Below are positions 33,083 to 43,309 of a stretch of 64,000 nucleotides of DNA, in pieces. Below the pieces are notes generated by a model. That model was not told the DNA's origin. It ran no database searches and was given only the letters and a program-made list of their open reading frames with translations. The stretch comes from Hemerocallis citrina. Its lineage: Eukaryota > Streptophyta > Magnoliopsida > Asparagales > Asphodelaceae. Location: positions 1,630,509 to 1,694,508 of the forward strand of contig JACEHZ010000592.1 of the NCBI GenBank assembly GCA_017893485.1, read 5' to 3'. Positions within the stretch are counted from its first letter, which is position 1. Every line of letters begins with the position of its first letter. A program made the position numbers and the translations under genes.

Positions 33083-33577
33083 AGATGACTTCCGAACAGG
33101 TGGACGAGAGGCGAGCCTTGCTGGCTGTCGCCGCGAAGACGAGGGCGGACATGCAGAGGAAGAAGAAGGCGGCGGAGCAAGAGAAGCTGACCGCTCAGGC
33201 CGGGGGGTCCGCCAAGGTGCCGGCCCCGGTAGCCGAGGGGCCTCCGTAAGCAAAGAAGGCCAAGAAACATCACCACCACCACCACCACCCCCCCCCACGC
33301 CGAGGGCGCCTCGGGATAGAAGGGGCAGTTCGGGGAAAACTGTTGATGCCCCGGGGAGGAGCCTTCCCCCGCCACGCCCTACCGCCGAGGAGATGGTGGG
33401 CCAGCAAGGACTGCGGCCCTTCGGCCCCGATTGGTCGATTGTGCGGGGGGCAGTCTGCTCGACGGGCCAATGGCGGTAGAGTTCGTCACGAAGGCCGGCA
33501 CCGAGCGTGACTTTCTGGCGCTGGCGTCGCAGACGGCCGAGCAGGCCTTCATGCGCTGGTCCCAGGCGCATATCTCG
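33083..33577 (+). pseudogene. Antisense gene of Tat element, exon 2
   Basis: Follows a 70-bp intron (33013-33082, GTATGT...TTGCAG). It begins MTSEQVDERRALLAV and is charged and coiled-coil-like. It has an in-frame TAA near 33247, then a (CAC)n/C-rich run coding His and Pro (33270-33300), then a shift. Homologous to 62670-63106, including PDWSI/PNWSV. Ends at CTCG|GTAAGT. Confidence 0.7.
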
Positions 33578-33647
33578 GTAAGTCAGTTCGGCACCTTCTC
33601 CCTTGGTTTTGAACTTGGTGAAATTTTTCTGATCTTTTTCCCCTCAG

Positions 33648-34080
33648 ACAGGCGATGCTCCATGGCCAGCACTTCCAAAAGTGCTTGGAGAAGGAGATTT
33701 ACATCGAGAGGAGGAACACGAAGAAGTACCTCTGCGAGCTGAATAAGGCGATCGACGACCTGAAGGAGAACCAGACCATGGTGAAGGTCCACGAGGCCCA
33801 GGTGGCCTCGCTCTCCGACATCCATAAGGCGGACGTGGAGCGTCTCAAGGAGAGGATTGAGGAGGAGGCGGAGAAGGGGCGGAAGGTCCTGAAGAGGATG
33901 GAGGTGGCCTCGGCGGAAGCTCTGATCATAGCTCAGGACGAGGCGTATGAGCAGGCCAAGGCGCACTTCCGACAGATCTACCCCGAGCATAACGTGGACC
34001 ACCTCTACTATGGTTGGGAGGCGAATCTTCCGCCGACCCCGGGGGGCGACAAAGCGGGGGGCGTCCAGGCCGAAGATGAG
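33648..34080 (+). pseudogene. Antisense gene of Tat element, exon 3 (coiled coil)
   Basis: Follows a 70-bp intron (33578-33647, GTAAGT...CCTCAG). Its frame is intact and strongly heptad-like (KEIYIERRNTKKYL, DVERLKERIEEEAEKG), ending with HFRQIYPEHNVDHLYY, matched by HVRHFYPTVDLSNFEY in the other copy. The donor GATGAG|GTGCCA aligns with GCTGAG|GTGGGA at 62124. Confidence 0.75.
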
Positions 34081-34261
34081 GTGCCACCCCCCATCAAGAA
34101 TAGAGTAGTTTTTTCCTTTTTGTATGTTTTGATGTAAATGCCTCGAGCGGACTGGCCACCGCGGCTTTTGTATCAATCTTTTGAAAGAAATGAAATATAC
34201 TTTTCTGGGCCGAGGCTTCAAGACTTGCGTTTTTGTGATGTTTGCTCTCGTCTTTTGATAG

Positions 34262-34774
34262 ACGCACGGGACCTGGGTCGCTGCCCCTGTTGCTGCCGAG
34301 GTACCTCCAGTTCAAGCGGGGGAGGAGGTCATGGAGGCAGCTTTGGCTCGCCAGCGAAAGCAGGCTCGGGACCGAGCGGCCACCATGAACTATTTCCTGA
34401 ACAAGTCTAGGGAGCTCGGTCTGGAGGTGGCGCGCCTGAAGAAGGCCATAGCCGACCGGGACTGGTGGGTAATCGCGGACTGGTCCCTCTCGGATTCCTC
34501 GAGCGGGCGGTCGGCTTCGGAGTCTTTCCTTCACGAGACCGTGGTTGAGAAAGAGCTGGAGATTCGCAGGCTGAAGCTGGTGTTAGGCGCGGGTCTAATT
34601 GAAGAGGCCAGCAACTCGATCCCGGGGCGGTCTCCGACATTTCTATTGGATGAGGCCCAGCCTGATGATGCAGGAAGCTCGGTGGCGGGAGTATCTTCCC
34701 GGGCCGGCCTAGCCGAGCGTGAGAACTGTGAGCCCGAAGGAGGTGCCGAGTTTGAATTTTCAAGCCGAGTGTGA
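34262..34774 (+). pseudogene. Antisense gene of Tat element, exon 4
   Basis: Follows a 181-bp intron (34081-34261). It encodes another coiled coil (ALARQRKQARDRAATMNYFL, then NKSRELGLEVARLKKAIADR), a Ser-rich spacer and a second helix beginning VEKELEIRRLKLVL. The matching segment at 61382-61921 reads FNYYRNKSEALSEEASRLRR. Stop TGA at 34772-34774, then a T-rich stretch that looks like a 3' UTR. Confidence 0.75.
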
Positions 34775-35560
34775 GTGAGTGAGCTCTTTGTATTTGTACC
34801 GACGTTCATTGAGTTGTAAGCAATGAGTGATAATAATAGCATTTGTTTTCTTGAACCTTGATTGTCTCGGTTGCGGCTGTGTCTGCTGCGAAGGGGTCGC
34901 CGCCGAGGCGACTGGGTCATAAATGGCGACGTTTCGCCTTCCCATGAGCATTAATGGCGACGTTTCACCTTCCGTCGTTTCGCATTCCCAGACGTAATAA
35001 CTACCCCTCTCAGGGGGTTATATAATTCCCACTTCCCCCCAACTGATTATTAAGAAGTGAAAGTCGCTTGACTTGGGTGCCTGCCGGAGGCGGGCGCCCA
35101 GAAACAAAATATTCTCCGAACGCTCCGGATCGGGGGCACACCAATCACCCTCGGACTATTCGGGGTTCAGGCCTGCAGCCGCGAGACCCCGGGTTGTTCG
35201 TTGGTGAGTGGTGAGCCGGCCGATTGGTTCGGGGGTTCGGGGAGAGCCGAGGCTTGGTGGCTCTCCTGCCGTCTTCGAACAGTTCGGGGTTTCGGGCTCG
35301 CAAAAGCGGAAAACCCCGGGCTGTTCGTGGGCGAGAGGAGGGTCGATTGAAAGCAGAGGGTCAGTCTGGGACGGAGAGAGCAGAGGGTCGGTGGCTCCCC
35401 TACCGTCCTCGAACAGTTCGGAGTTTAGGCTTGCGAAAGCCATAAGCCCCGAGTTGTTCGCGGGCAAGAGGGTGGTCAACCAAACGATTCAGAGCTCGGG
35501 GCGTCTGCCGAAGGCGGACGCTCTAAACCTTAATATAAAATTTTGCTAAATCGCGGTACT
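34775..35560. repeat. 3' flank of antisense gene and about 130-bp repeats
   Basis: 34775-34860 looks like a 3' UTR. At about 35188, 35315 and 35448 a CCCCGGGYTGTTCG landmark recurs, marking three diverged units. Confidence 0.6.
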
Positions 35561-35666
35561 ATGCCGTAGCCGAGCGTATTGGTCGAGCAGCTTCGAAGGA
35601 AGCCGCGGCCTTGCTCTGGGCTGACGATGCGCCGCTATCTCTTGGGGATGGCGGTGTGGGCGGTTG

Positions 35667-36525
35667 TCGCCTCGTGCATCGGTTGATGGGCTTGAAGAAG
35701 CCCAAACCGAGCGAGGGACAGGTGCCGAGCCCCCACACCGGGGAGAAAGCCAGTAGCAGGCGTAGCAGAGGGTCGCCGCCGAGCGTCAAGGCCGAGGGGC
35801 TTTGAAGAAAGCCCCTGCCTTGCCCGAGGTCAACGCCGAGCTCCCGCACTTGTTCTCAGGAAAGACGGTGCGGGTGTGACTGGCGGTTCACCTCGTGCAT
35901 CGGTTGATGGGCTTGAAGAAGCCCAAACCGAGCGAGGGACGGGTGCCGAGCCCTCACACCGGGGAGAAAGCCAGTAGCAGGCGTAGCAGAGGGTCGCCGC
36001 CGAGCGTCAAGGCCGAGGAGCTTTGAAGAAAACCTCTGCCTTGCTCGAGGTCGACGCCGAGCTCCCGCACTTGTTCTCAGGAAAGACGGTGCGAGCGTGG
36101 CTGGCGGTTGTCGCCTCGTGCATCGGTTGATGGGCTTGAAGAAGCCCAAACCGAGCGAAGGACGGGTGCCGAGCCCCCACACCGGGGAGAAAGCCAGTAG
36201 CAGGCGTAGCAAAGGGTCGCCACCGAGCATCAAGGCCGAGGAGCTTTGAAGAAAGCCCCTGCCTTGTTCGAGGTTGACGCCGAGCTCCCGTACTTGTTCT
36301 CAGGAAAGACGGTGCGGGCGTGGCTGACGGTTGTCGCCTCGTGCATCGGTTGATGGGCTTGAAAAAGCCCAAACCGAGTGAAGGACGTGTGCCGAGCCCC
36401 CTCATCGGGGAAAAAGCCAGTAGCAGGCATAGCAGAGGGTCGCCGCCGAGTGTCAAGGCCGAGGATCTTTGAAGAAAGCCCCTGCCTTGCTCGAGGTTGA
36501 CGCCGAGCTCCCGCACTTGTTCTCA
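35667..36525. repeat. About 222-bp tandem repeat, four units
   Basis: CTCGTGCATCGGTTGATGGG recurs at about 35671, 35891, 36115 and 36340. Units are well conserved and GC-rich. Long minus-strand open frames here are a by-product of the repeat. Confidence 0.9.
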
Positions 36526-36547
36526 TGGTGCGTAGTTGTCCCAAACA

Positions 36548-36970
36548 TGTAGGGAAGCTTTTCTGGCTTGGGCTGTTATCCGAGCGCCGAGCAGCAAGCT
36601 TGTAAGAGAAGCTTTTCTGGCTCGCACTGTTATCCGAGTGCCGAGCCCCAAGCGTGTAAGAGAAGCTTTTCTGGCTCGCACTGTTATCCGAGTGTCGAGC
36701 CCCAAGCGTGTAAGAGAAGCTTTTCTGGCTTGCACTATTATCCGAGTGCCGAGCCCCAAGCGTGTAAGAGAAGCTTTTCTGGCTCGCACTATTATCCGAG
36801 TGCCGAGCCCCAAGCTTGTAAGAAAAGCTTTTCTGGCTCGCGCTGTTATCCGAGTGCCGAGCCCCAAGCTTGTAAAAGAAGCTTTTCTGGCTCGCGCCGT
36901 CATCCGAGCGCCGAACCCCAAGCTTGTAAGAGAAGCTTTTCTGGCTCGCGCTGTTATCCGAGCGCCAAAC
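36548..36970. repeat. 54-bp tandem array, eight units
   Basis: AAGCTTTTCTGGC recurs at 36555, 36609, 36663, 36717, 36771, 36825, 36879 and 36933, exactly 54 bases apart. Because 54 is a multiple of three, several long frames stay open on both strands; none is coding in my view. The core GGCTCGC...TTATCCGAG matches the array at 30300-31330. Confidence 0.95.
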
Positions 36971-37084
36971 ATGAGAGGTCTTTTATTGAGAACAAAATAC
37001 GAAGCCATAAACTTGTTTAAGAAAGTTGGCATGTTTACATCATAAGGGATTTTTACAAAAAACAAGGCACGACATGCCGATTAC

Positions 37085-38308
37085 ATTCTTCATAATTTAC
37101 AGGGGATGGAGGCTAATCTCCTCCTAGGAACTTGATGAGGTGTTCAGCGTTCCAGGGCCTCTTGATGGCCTTACCCTCCGGGGTTGGTCAGGCGGTACGT
37201 CCTAGGGCGGACGACCTCCGATACTTTGTAAGGGCCTTCCCAGTTTGGGGTCAATTTCCTTTTCTGACCGGGATTGGATACCGCCAGTTTTCAGAGAACG
37301 AGGTCTTCGAGGTTGATGTCGGTGGGACGCACCTTCTTGTTGTAGAACTTCTAAATCCTTTGCTGGTAGATGCTTCTTCTAATGGCGGACTTCTCCCTGA
37401 CCTCGTCTGTAAGGTCCAGGTCGGCTCGCAGCTGTTTGGAGTTGGCGGCCTCGTCGAAAGCCATGATTCGGGGTGAAGGGATCCCGATCTCCAAGGGAAT
37501 GACAGCCTCCGCGCCGTATGTCAGATTGAAAGGGGATTCTCCCATGGGGATTCTCTTTGTTGTTCGGTGGGCCCAGAGAACGCAGGGTAACTCGTCGACC
37601 CATAACCCCTTAGAAGAGTTATCGAGTCGTTTCTTGAGGCCGTCGAGGATTTGGCGGTTCACGTTCTTGGCTTGACCATTAGACTGGGGGTGACATACTG
37701 AGGAGAAGCGCTGCTGGATCCCGAGATCTTCGCAGAACTCGCAGAAATGCTTACCCGTGAATTAAGTCTCATTGTCTGTGATGAGCACCTACGGAATTCC
37801 GAACCGACAGACGATGTGTTTCCAGAAAAACTACTGGGTCTGTCGCTCGGTGATCGTTGCTAATGGCTCGGCCTCGATCCACTTAGTGAAGTAGTCGATC
37901 GCCACAATGAGGAACTTTCGCTGGCTCGTTGCTTTTGGAAATGGACCCACCAAATCCATCCCCCACATTGCAAAGGGGGTCGGACTGGCCATTGACCGGA
38001 GGTTCGTCTGAGGAGCCCTCTTCACGGGGGAGAACCGTTGGCAGGGGTCGCACTTCTTCACTATGGCGAGGGCATCTTGTACCATAGTGGGCCAGTAGTA
38101 CCCGTGATTTAGCTCCTTTCGTGCTAGCGAACAGCTTCCCATGTGACATCCGCCGATCCCCTCGTGCAGCTCCTTGAGGGCGTACTTGGCTTTGTCTGGG
38201 GTTAGGCAGCGGAGGTAGGATCTGCCATCGGTTGTTGTATAGGACCTTTTGAAGAGGGTGGCATTGATGACCGCAAATCTTTCAGATCAGACCCTGATCC
38301 GCCTTGCT
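37085..38308 (-). pseudogene. pol: Integrase, Tat-lineage element, broken
   Basis: Integrase joins the cDNA ends to host DNA. The HHCC zinc domain is visible (LHEGIGGCH ... CDPCQRF, about 38165-38020), then the core with GMDLVGPFPKA (first Asp), a decayed LITDNE block (second Asp) and HPQSNGQAKNVNR (Glu position altered). The C-terminus has the usual NWEGPYKV motif near 37240. Stops occur at about 37833, 37793, 37757 and twice after 37351, so the frame is dead. Confidence 0.88.
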
Positions 38309-39591
38309 TCAGCCCGGTCTTCGGGGAACTCGCCCTTGACTAGAAATTTTTTGATGATGAGTGGTCCAGTCGTTACGGGGGGCTCCGTCTTCGACGCACA
38401 GAATCTCCGAGAAGTCTGTACTTGGCTTCAACAGGACTTCAATCAGGACCGTGCGGTCGAGGCCTTCGAATGATGAGGAAGCCAACTTTGACAGGGCATC
38501 GGCTTGGGCGTTCAGCTCCCGGGGGATCCTCAATACAGCCGATTCGTTGAAGGACATTAATAGGCGTTGGACCACGGCCAGATACCTGATCATCCGATCA
38601 TCACGGGCCTCGTACTCCCCCGTGATCTGGTTGACCACCAGCTGAGAGTCGCTAAAGGCCCTGATCTGTCTGGCGCCGGTCTGGTGAGCCAGGTTGAGCC
38701 CGACGATCATGGCCTCGTATTCAGTCTCGTTGTTAGAGACTGGAAAGTTGAGGCGGAGACAGTATTGAAGGAGGAAACCATTTGGACCCCAGAGAATAAT
38801 GCCCGCACCGCTTCCTGCCTCGCAAGAGGAGCCATCGATGTAAACTTCCCACGTCTGGTCGGCTTTCTTGCTCGCGGGTTGCTCGGAGATGGTGCATTCT
38901 GTGATGAATTCAGCGAGGGCCTGCCTTTTGATGGCCGTTCTTGGTTGATAGCCGATGTCGTACTGGCTGAGTTCGATCGACCATTTGACTAGTCGACCAG
39001 AGCTCTCGGGTTTATAGAGCACGGCCTTCTGGGGTTGATCCGTGAGCACCTGGACCGAATGCGCCTGAAAGTAAGGACGGAGCTTCCGCACGGCCATGAC
39101 TAAGGCGTACGCTACTTTCTCCATCCTGGAATACCGGGTCTCTGCATCGAGCAGGACCTTGCTTACATAGTACAGGTGCTTTTGGACCCCTTCCTCTTCT
39201 CGGACGAGGACAGCGCTGAGCACGTTCTTCGAAGCGGAAAGGTAGAGCCAGAGTGGCTCCCCTGGTTCGGGCTTGCTGAGAAGAGGAGGGTTGGCGAGGT
39301 ACTCCTTCAACTGGGCGAAGGCCTCTTGCTGCTGAGTACCCCACTCGAAACCTCCAGTGCCGCGCAGCGCTTTGAAGAACGGAAGGGACTTCTCTCCAGA
39401 CTTAGAGAGGAAACAGCCGATGGCCGCCAGTCTCCCCGTTAGCCTCTGGACTTATTTGATGTTCCTGGGAGGGGCCATGTCTATTATGGCCTGGATTTTT
39501 TCGGGGTTCGCCTCGATGCCGCACTGGCTGACGATGAACCCTAAGAACTTCCCCGAGAAGACGTCCAAGGCACACTTCGCCGGGTTGAGCT
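38309..39591 (-). pseudogene. pol: RT end, gypsy RNase H and second (archaeal-type) RNase H
   Basis: The segment continues RT after a one-base deletion near 39592. It has a TAA stop at about 39452, then the gypsy RNase H (LWLYLSASKNVLSAVLVRE, LTDQ) at about 39250-38900. A second RNase H follows (EVYIDGSS, NNETEYEAM, FSDSQLVVNQ, QADALSKLA), about 38860-38480, with its D-E-D residues present. Two RNase H domains in tandem place the element in the Tat lineage. From 39310 to 38309 the frame is open. Confidence 0.9.
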
Positions 39592-40260
39592 CATGTTGTG
39601 GGTTCGAAGGACCCCAAAGGCCTCTTCCAGGTCGGCGACGTGGTCCTGTCCTTGTTGACTTTTGACGAGCATGTCGTCGACGTATACCTCCATGTTACAT
39701 CCGATTTGATCTTTGAAGACTCGATTGACGAGCCTCTGGTAGGTGGCGCCGGCGTTCTTCAGCCCAAAAGGCATAACCCGGTAGCAGTACAGTCCCTGGT
39801 CTGTGACGAAGGACGTCTTGGCGATGTCCGGAAGAAACCTCCGGATCTGGTTATAGCCCGAGAAGGCATCCATGAAGGATAAGAGCTCGTGGCTCGAGGT
39901 AGCATCGATCAGGGCATCAATGCTGAAGAGAGGGAACGGGTCCTTGGGGCATGCCTTGTTGAGGTCGGTAAAATCTATGCAGATCCCCCAACTCTCGCTC
40001 GCCTTCTTGACCATGACGACGTTCGCCAGCCGCTCAGGGTAGCTGACCTCTTGCACAAAACGCGCGAACAAGAGCTTGTCCACTTCTGCGTTCACTGCCT
40101 GTTGTCGCTCCGGAGCGAACTTGCGCCGCTTTTGGACAACTGGTTTCGACCCGGGGATCACGCTGAGTTTGTGCATGATGAGATCCTCGAAGATACCGGG
40201 CATGTCTGAGGGCTTCCAGGCAAATAGGTCGACATTGCGGCGAATGCAGGCGATCAGCGC
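39592..40260 (-). pseudogene. pol: Reverse transcriptase, Tat-lineage element
   Basis: Copies element RNA to DNA in the family. Motifs in order: WGICIDFTDLNKACPKDPFP, FMDAFSGYNQI, CYRVMPFGLKNAGATYQR and the catalytic VYVDDMLVK near 39670. The motif after SGYNQI is unusual (RRFLPDIAK) compared with related elements, possibly from substitutions or paired small indels. The frame is open here but is cut off by the deletion near 39592. Confidence 0.92.
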
Positions 40261-40479
40261 GGACCTGAGGTCAGGCGCGAGGGAGCAGCTTATTCGGAAG
40301 TGCTTCGACGCATCCCCTGTCTCGAACGAGACATCCTCTAGCTCATCCGCCGGCTCTGCTTCGGGCTGGGTCCTTTCGGGCTCCAGCTCGATGGCATTGA
40401 GGGGAAATACACCGCTCCCGATCGCCGTCATGTAGCACGAACGGGCTACTTCTTGATTCCCCCGGACATCCCCGACGCC

Positions 40480-41136
40480 AGTATTAGTTGGGAATTTCAT
40501 TTTCTGATGGTAGGCCGAGGAAACCGCCTGGAGGGAGCAGAACCCCGGACGGCCGAGGATGGCGTTGTAGGCTGTCTTGACATTCACAACCATGAACTCC
40601 ATGGACTCGGTCCTTCTGTTCGGGGTCGTGCTTGTCGTGACGTCTAGGGTGACGATCCCCTCTATAGTCACGGGGACGCCGGAGAATCCGTGCAGGGTGT
40701 ATCCGGCCGGCTTTAGTTTCTCACCAGAGAGCTTCAAGTTCTCGAATGCTTCCAGGAATAGAATGTTGACCGATCTTCCGTTGTCTACGAGGATTCGCCG
40801 GACCTCGAAGTTCGCCATGCTGAGGCTGATGACAAGCGCGTCACAATGAGGGAGCCGGACTCCCTCCAGATCCTCTCATAAGAAGGAGACAGGAAGTTGC
40901 TGGACCTGGGGGGAGAGAGGGCCCTGGACGGCGTTGACATCCCGGATGAAGGCCTTGCTGGAAGTGTTGGATTCCCCTCCCATGGGCCCTCTGTGGACGC
41001 AATGCAGGATTGCCTGACCCTCAGGCTCTTCGGGCTCCGGATCCCGCTCGGGACGCTGTCGGTGCGTTCGAGGAGGAGGGGAATCCCTCCTGTTTCTGGC
41101 GCCCCTCTGTTCCCGGGCGCCTTCCCTTTTGAATTC
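40480..41136 (-). pseudogene. pol: Gag C-terminus and aspartic protease, Tat-lineage element
   Basis: In the same frame as gag but separated by a TGA at 41137 and another TGA near 40880. The protease has the active-site block VRRILVDNGRSVNILF at about 40805-40755; family members, including the one at 60420, have DNGSS, so Ser to Arg next to the catalytic region is a further defect. Ends with AYNAILGRPG near 40560. Confidence 0.85.
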
Positions 41137-42564
41137 TCAGAGGTACCCTCGTTGAATGAGGGCCTCAATTTCGTCCTTCAGGGCACGGCAGTGATCTGTG
41201 TCGTACCCGTTGTCCCGGTGGAAACGGCAGTAGAACCGCTGATCCCTCTTCTTACTGGTGTTGTTGGACGGTCGAGGAGGGTACTGTACGAGATCGCTGT
41301 CTTCAATCGCTAAGAGGATTGTCGACACGTTCTGCGTCAGCGGAGTGTACCTCTCGAAGCGGGGGATCGGCGGAACCTTCTTTGCGGCGCCCCCATCTCT
41401 CAGAGCTTTCTTCGCCGGCTCAACCTCGTCGGCCTTGCGCTTCCCCTTCCCGAAAACTTCCTTCTGGTCCTCTGGATTAAGGGCCTCTTCGGCTCGGATA
41501 TATTTTTCGACCCGGTTGAGGTCGGGAAAGTCTATCGGTGGCTTCTTTGCCAGGGAGGCCTTCAGTTGTCCATGTCGAACGTTGTGCCGGAAGGCTGCCG
41601 AGGCAACCCCGGGGTCAAGGGACGAGACCGACCTTACCTCGGCGATGAACCTCCGGACGAACACTCGGAGTGACTCCCCTTTCTTTTGCCGGAGCCCGAG
41701 TAGGGACGCACTCGTTCTTTCGGCCTTTCGGCTGGTTACGAAGTTGGCGAGGAAGTTGCCCTCTAGCTGGTCGAAAGAATAGATGGAGCCGGGGGTGAGC
41801 TTGGAGAACCATTCCCGAACCGGACCCCGAAGGGTGGCGGGGAAGGCTCGGCATAGGAGGGGATCCGATGCGCTGTGAATCATCATGAGGGTTTTGAAGC
41901 CCTCCATGTGATCAACAGGATCGCCCTCGCCGTCATATGTCTCGAACTGAGGTGGACAGAAATTCCGGGGTATCTCCGCCTGTAGGATGAGGGTGGAGAA
42001 AGGAGGGCGAACCGGCCTGTACCCCTGAGCCGTCCTTGGGTCGCCGTTGCCAAAGTGGTCGAGGCGATCCTCCATTTCTTGGAGGCGCTTCAAAATGTCG
42101 TCATCATGCTCTGGTGGGATTGTTGAGGGGCGAGATACGCTAGCCTCGGCATCTGACCGTGTGTGGGAAAGGCGGGCGTTCTCATCGACGGGGACCCCTC
42201 GGATGGCCCCCAAGATTTCCCTCCAGAAGTCCTGGAACTCCTGGTAGGTAACTGGGGCTCGCTCGACCCGGTTTGGTTGAGCGGGCTGTCGCCAACCGAC
42301 ACGGCTGAGCACTGGCTCCCGCCCTTGGGACGGAGGTCTTGAATGGTTTGGAGCCGAGTTGGAAGCGGTTCCTCCCCTGCTACGGCTAGCCTGTCGGTTC
42401 AAGATTACCCCCCGTAGGTCGTTCTGGACCGGACGGGAGGCGTTTGGCTGGGGCACGTGACTGACCCCTTTGTTGTTTGGTCCATGAGCATCCACAGCGA
42501 TGCCTTGTGGAGGCACGTCCTGCCGACGTGCGGAGGTAACAGTTTTTACGGCTTTGGGCGCCAT
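41137..42564 (-). CDS. gag: Gag, Tat-lineage Ty3/gypsy element
   Basis: 475 codons from an ATG at 42564 to a TGA at 41137. This start aligns with the ATG at 58664 in the other element. It has a disordered N-terminus with DLRGVILNRQ, then the Retrotrans_gag domain (GFKTLMMIHSASDP, EWFSKLTPGSIYSFDQLEG, FVRRFIAEVRSV) at residues 210-340, a Lys-rich linker, and a C-terminal CRFHRDNGYDTDHC segment in place of a standard CCHC knuckle. The frame is open, but the TGA falls where the other element reads on into protease, so it is a truncated polyprotein. Confidence 0.88.
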   Translation of the reverse strand: MAPKAVKTVTSARRQDVPPQGIAVDAHGPNNKGVSHVPQPNASRPVQNDLRGVILNRQASRSRGGTASNSAPNHSRPPSQGREPVLSRVGWRQPAQPNRVERAPVTYQEFQDFWREILGAIRGVPVDENARLSHTRSDAEASVSRPSTIPPEHDDDILKRLQEMEDRLDHFGNGDPRTAQGYRPVRPPFSTLILQAEIPRNFCPPQFETYDGEGDPVDHMEGFKTLMMIHSASDPLLCRAFPATLRGPVREWFSKLTPGSIYSFDQLEGNFLANFVTSRKAERTSASLLGLRQKKGESLRVFVRRFIAEVRSVSSLDPGVASAAFRHNVRHGQLKASLAKKPPIDFPDLNRVEKYIRAEEALNPEDQKEVFGKGKRKADEVEPAKKALRDGGAAKKVPPIPRFERYTPLTQNVSTILLAIEDSDLVQYPPRPSNNTSKKRDQRFYCRFHRDNGYDTDHCRALKDEIEALIQRGYL

Positions 42565-42709
42565 GTGAGCTCGGGTCGACGGGGGTACCGTTGGAGGCAG
42601 AGCTCGGGTCGACGTCTACAGGGGTACCTTTGGATGTAGAGCTCAGGTCGGCGTCTACAGGGGTACCGTTGGATGCAGAGCTCGGGTCGGCGTCTACAAT
42701 AGATAGTTT

Positions 42710-42725
42710 CCCACAGACGGCGCCA
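42710..42725 (-). other. Primer-binding site, Tat-lineage element
   Basis: Minus strand TGGCGCCGTCTGTGGG, 3 bases inside the 5' LTR. 42565-42709 is the leader, with three copies of a GTAGACGCCGACC-type 33-bp repeat. Confidence 0.85.
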
Positions 42726-42728
42726 TCC

Positions 42729-43309
42729 TGATGCGGTTTGTTTTTGGGAGGCATGTGGATACACCAGGCGTGAGTTCTTACTGTATTGATAGAGGAAACT
42801 CCTATGCAGATGGCCCTCGGCTGAGCGAACGGTACTGAGGTAGGTGGTAGTGAGGTGGAGGTTGATGCTCGGCTCGGATCGAGTGGCTCGGATTCGAGGT
42901 CTCGTATACCTGCAGACGGTCTCGGAACACCGGAGTTGGTCCCAGTGGCAGACCCTCCGACGATCTAGTCAGTCACTGAGAGAGAGTGTAACAGTAACTA
43001 GGGTTTTGGTGGGAAAAGATTGATTACCTGAATCCGGGGGTAGGGGTCTGGTATTTATAGAAGAAGCCAATCGGGTCTGGACCTGTTTGGGGCCGGGTCT
43101 GGACCCGGTTGCTCGTGAGGCTGAAGTGGTGGAAACCCGGGCGGTATAGGGCTGACGTGGTAGACGCCCGGACGGTTTTCGGGCTAACGTGGCAGCGGCC
43201 CTGGCGGTTTTCCGACGCTGACGTGGCGGATCCGGGGGATCAGAAGGTGCGCGCATCCTGAGGGAATCCCGTGGCCCAAGATGGGCCACGTCAATTCTAA
43301 CCCATATCA
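42729..43309 (-). repeat. 5' LTR, Tat-lineage element
   Basis: 581 bp. Minus strand starts TGATATGGG and ends AACCGCATCA. The TATAAATA box lies at 43052-43059 on the minus strand. It contains a 22-base duplication (GGTCTGGACC region, about 43074-43100) absent from the 3' LTR. Confidence 0.93.

Larger units (their letters stand above)
28925..43309 (-). mobile_element. Complete Tat-lineage Ty3/gypsy retrotransposon with antisense gene, 14.4 kb
   Basis: Minus-strand element with LTRs at 42729-43309 (5') and 28925-29521 (3'). Order along the element is primer site, Gag, protease, RT, RNase H, second RNase H, integrase, tandem arrays, an opposite-strand gene, more arrays, 3' LTR. A second RNase H and an antisense frame after integrase are marks of the Tat lineage. 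ATATA flanks both ends (28920-28924 and 43310-43314), compatible with a 5-bp duplication, though the site is a TA run. The LTRs differ at about 25 of the first 370 aligned bases by eye, mostly transitions, so the insertion is old. Confidence 0.93.

Noticed and set aside
33071..33571. 166-residue minus-strand frame
   Set aside because: Shadow of antisense-gene exon 2, whose frame has a homologue in the other element.
33583..34221. 212-residue minus-strand frame
   Set aside because: Mirror of the coiled-coil exon 3; Leu/His-rich pattern is the reverse of Glu/Lys-rich codons.
35856..36544. Minus-strand frames of 96-169 residues
   Set aside because: They are translations of the 222-bp repeat and carry no recognisable domain.
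36523..37065. Long open frames on both strands
   Set aside because: They arise because the 54-bp tandem repeat is a multiple of three; the peptides are pure repeats with no other support.
38249..41782. Several plus-strand frames of 90-174 residues
   Set aside because: Complement of the gag-pol region of the minus-strand gypsy element.
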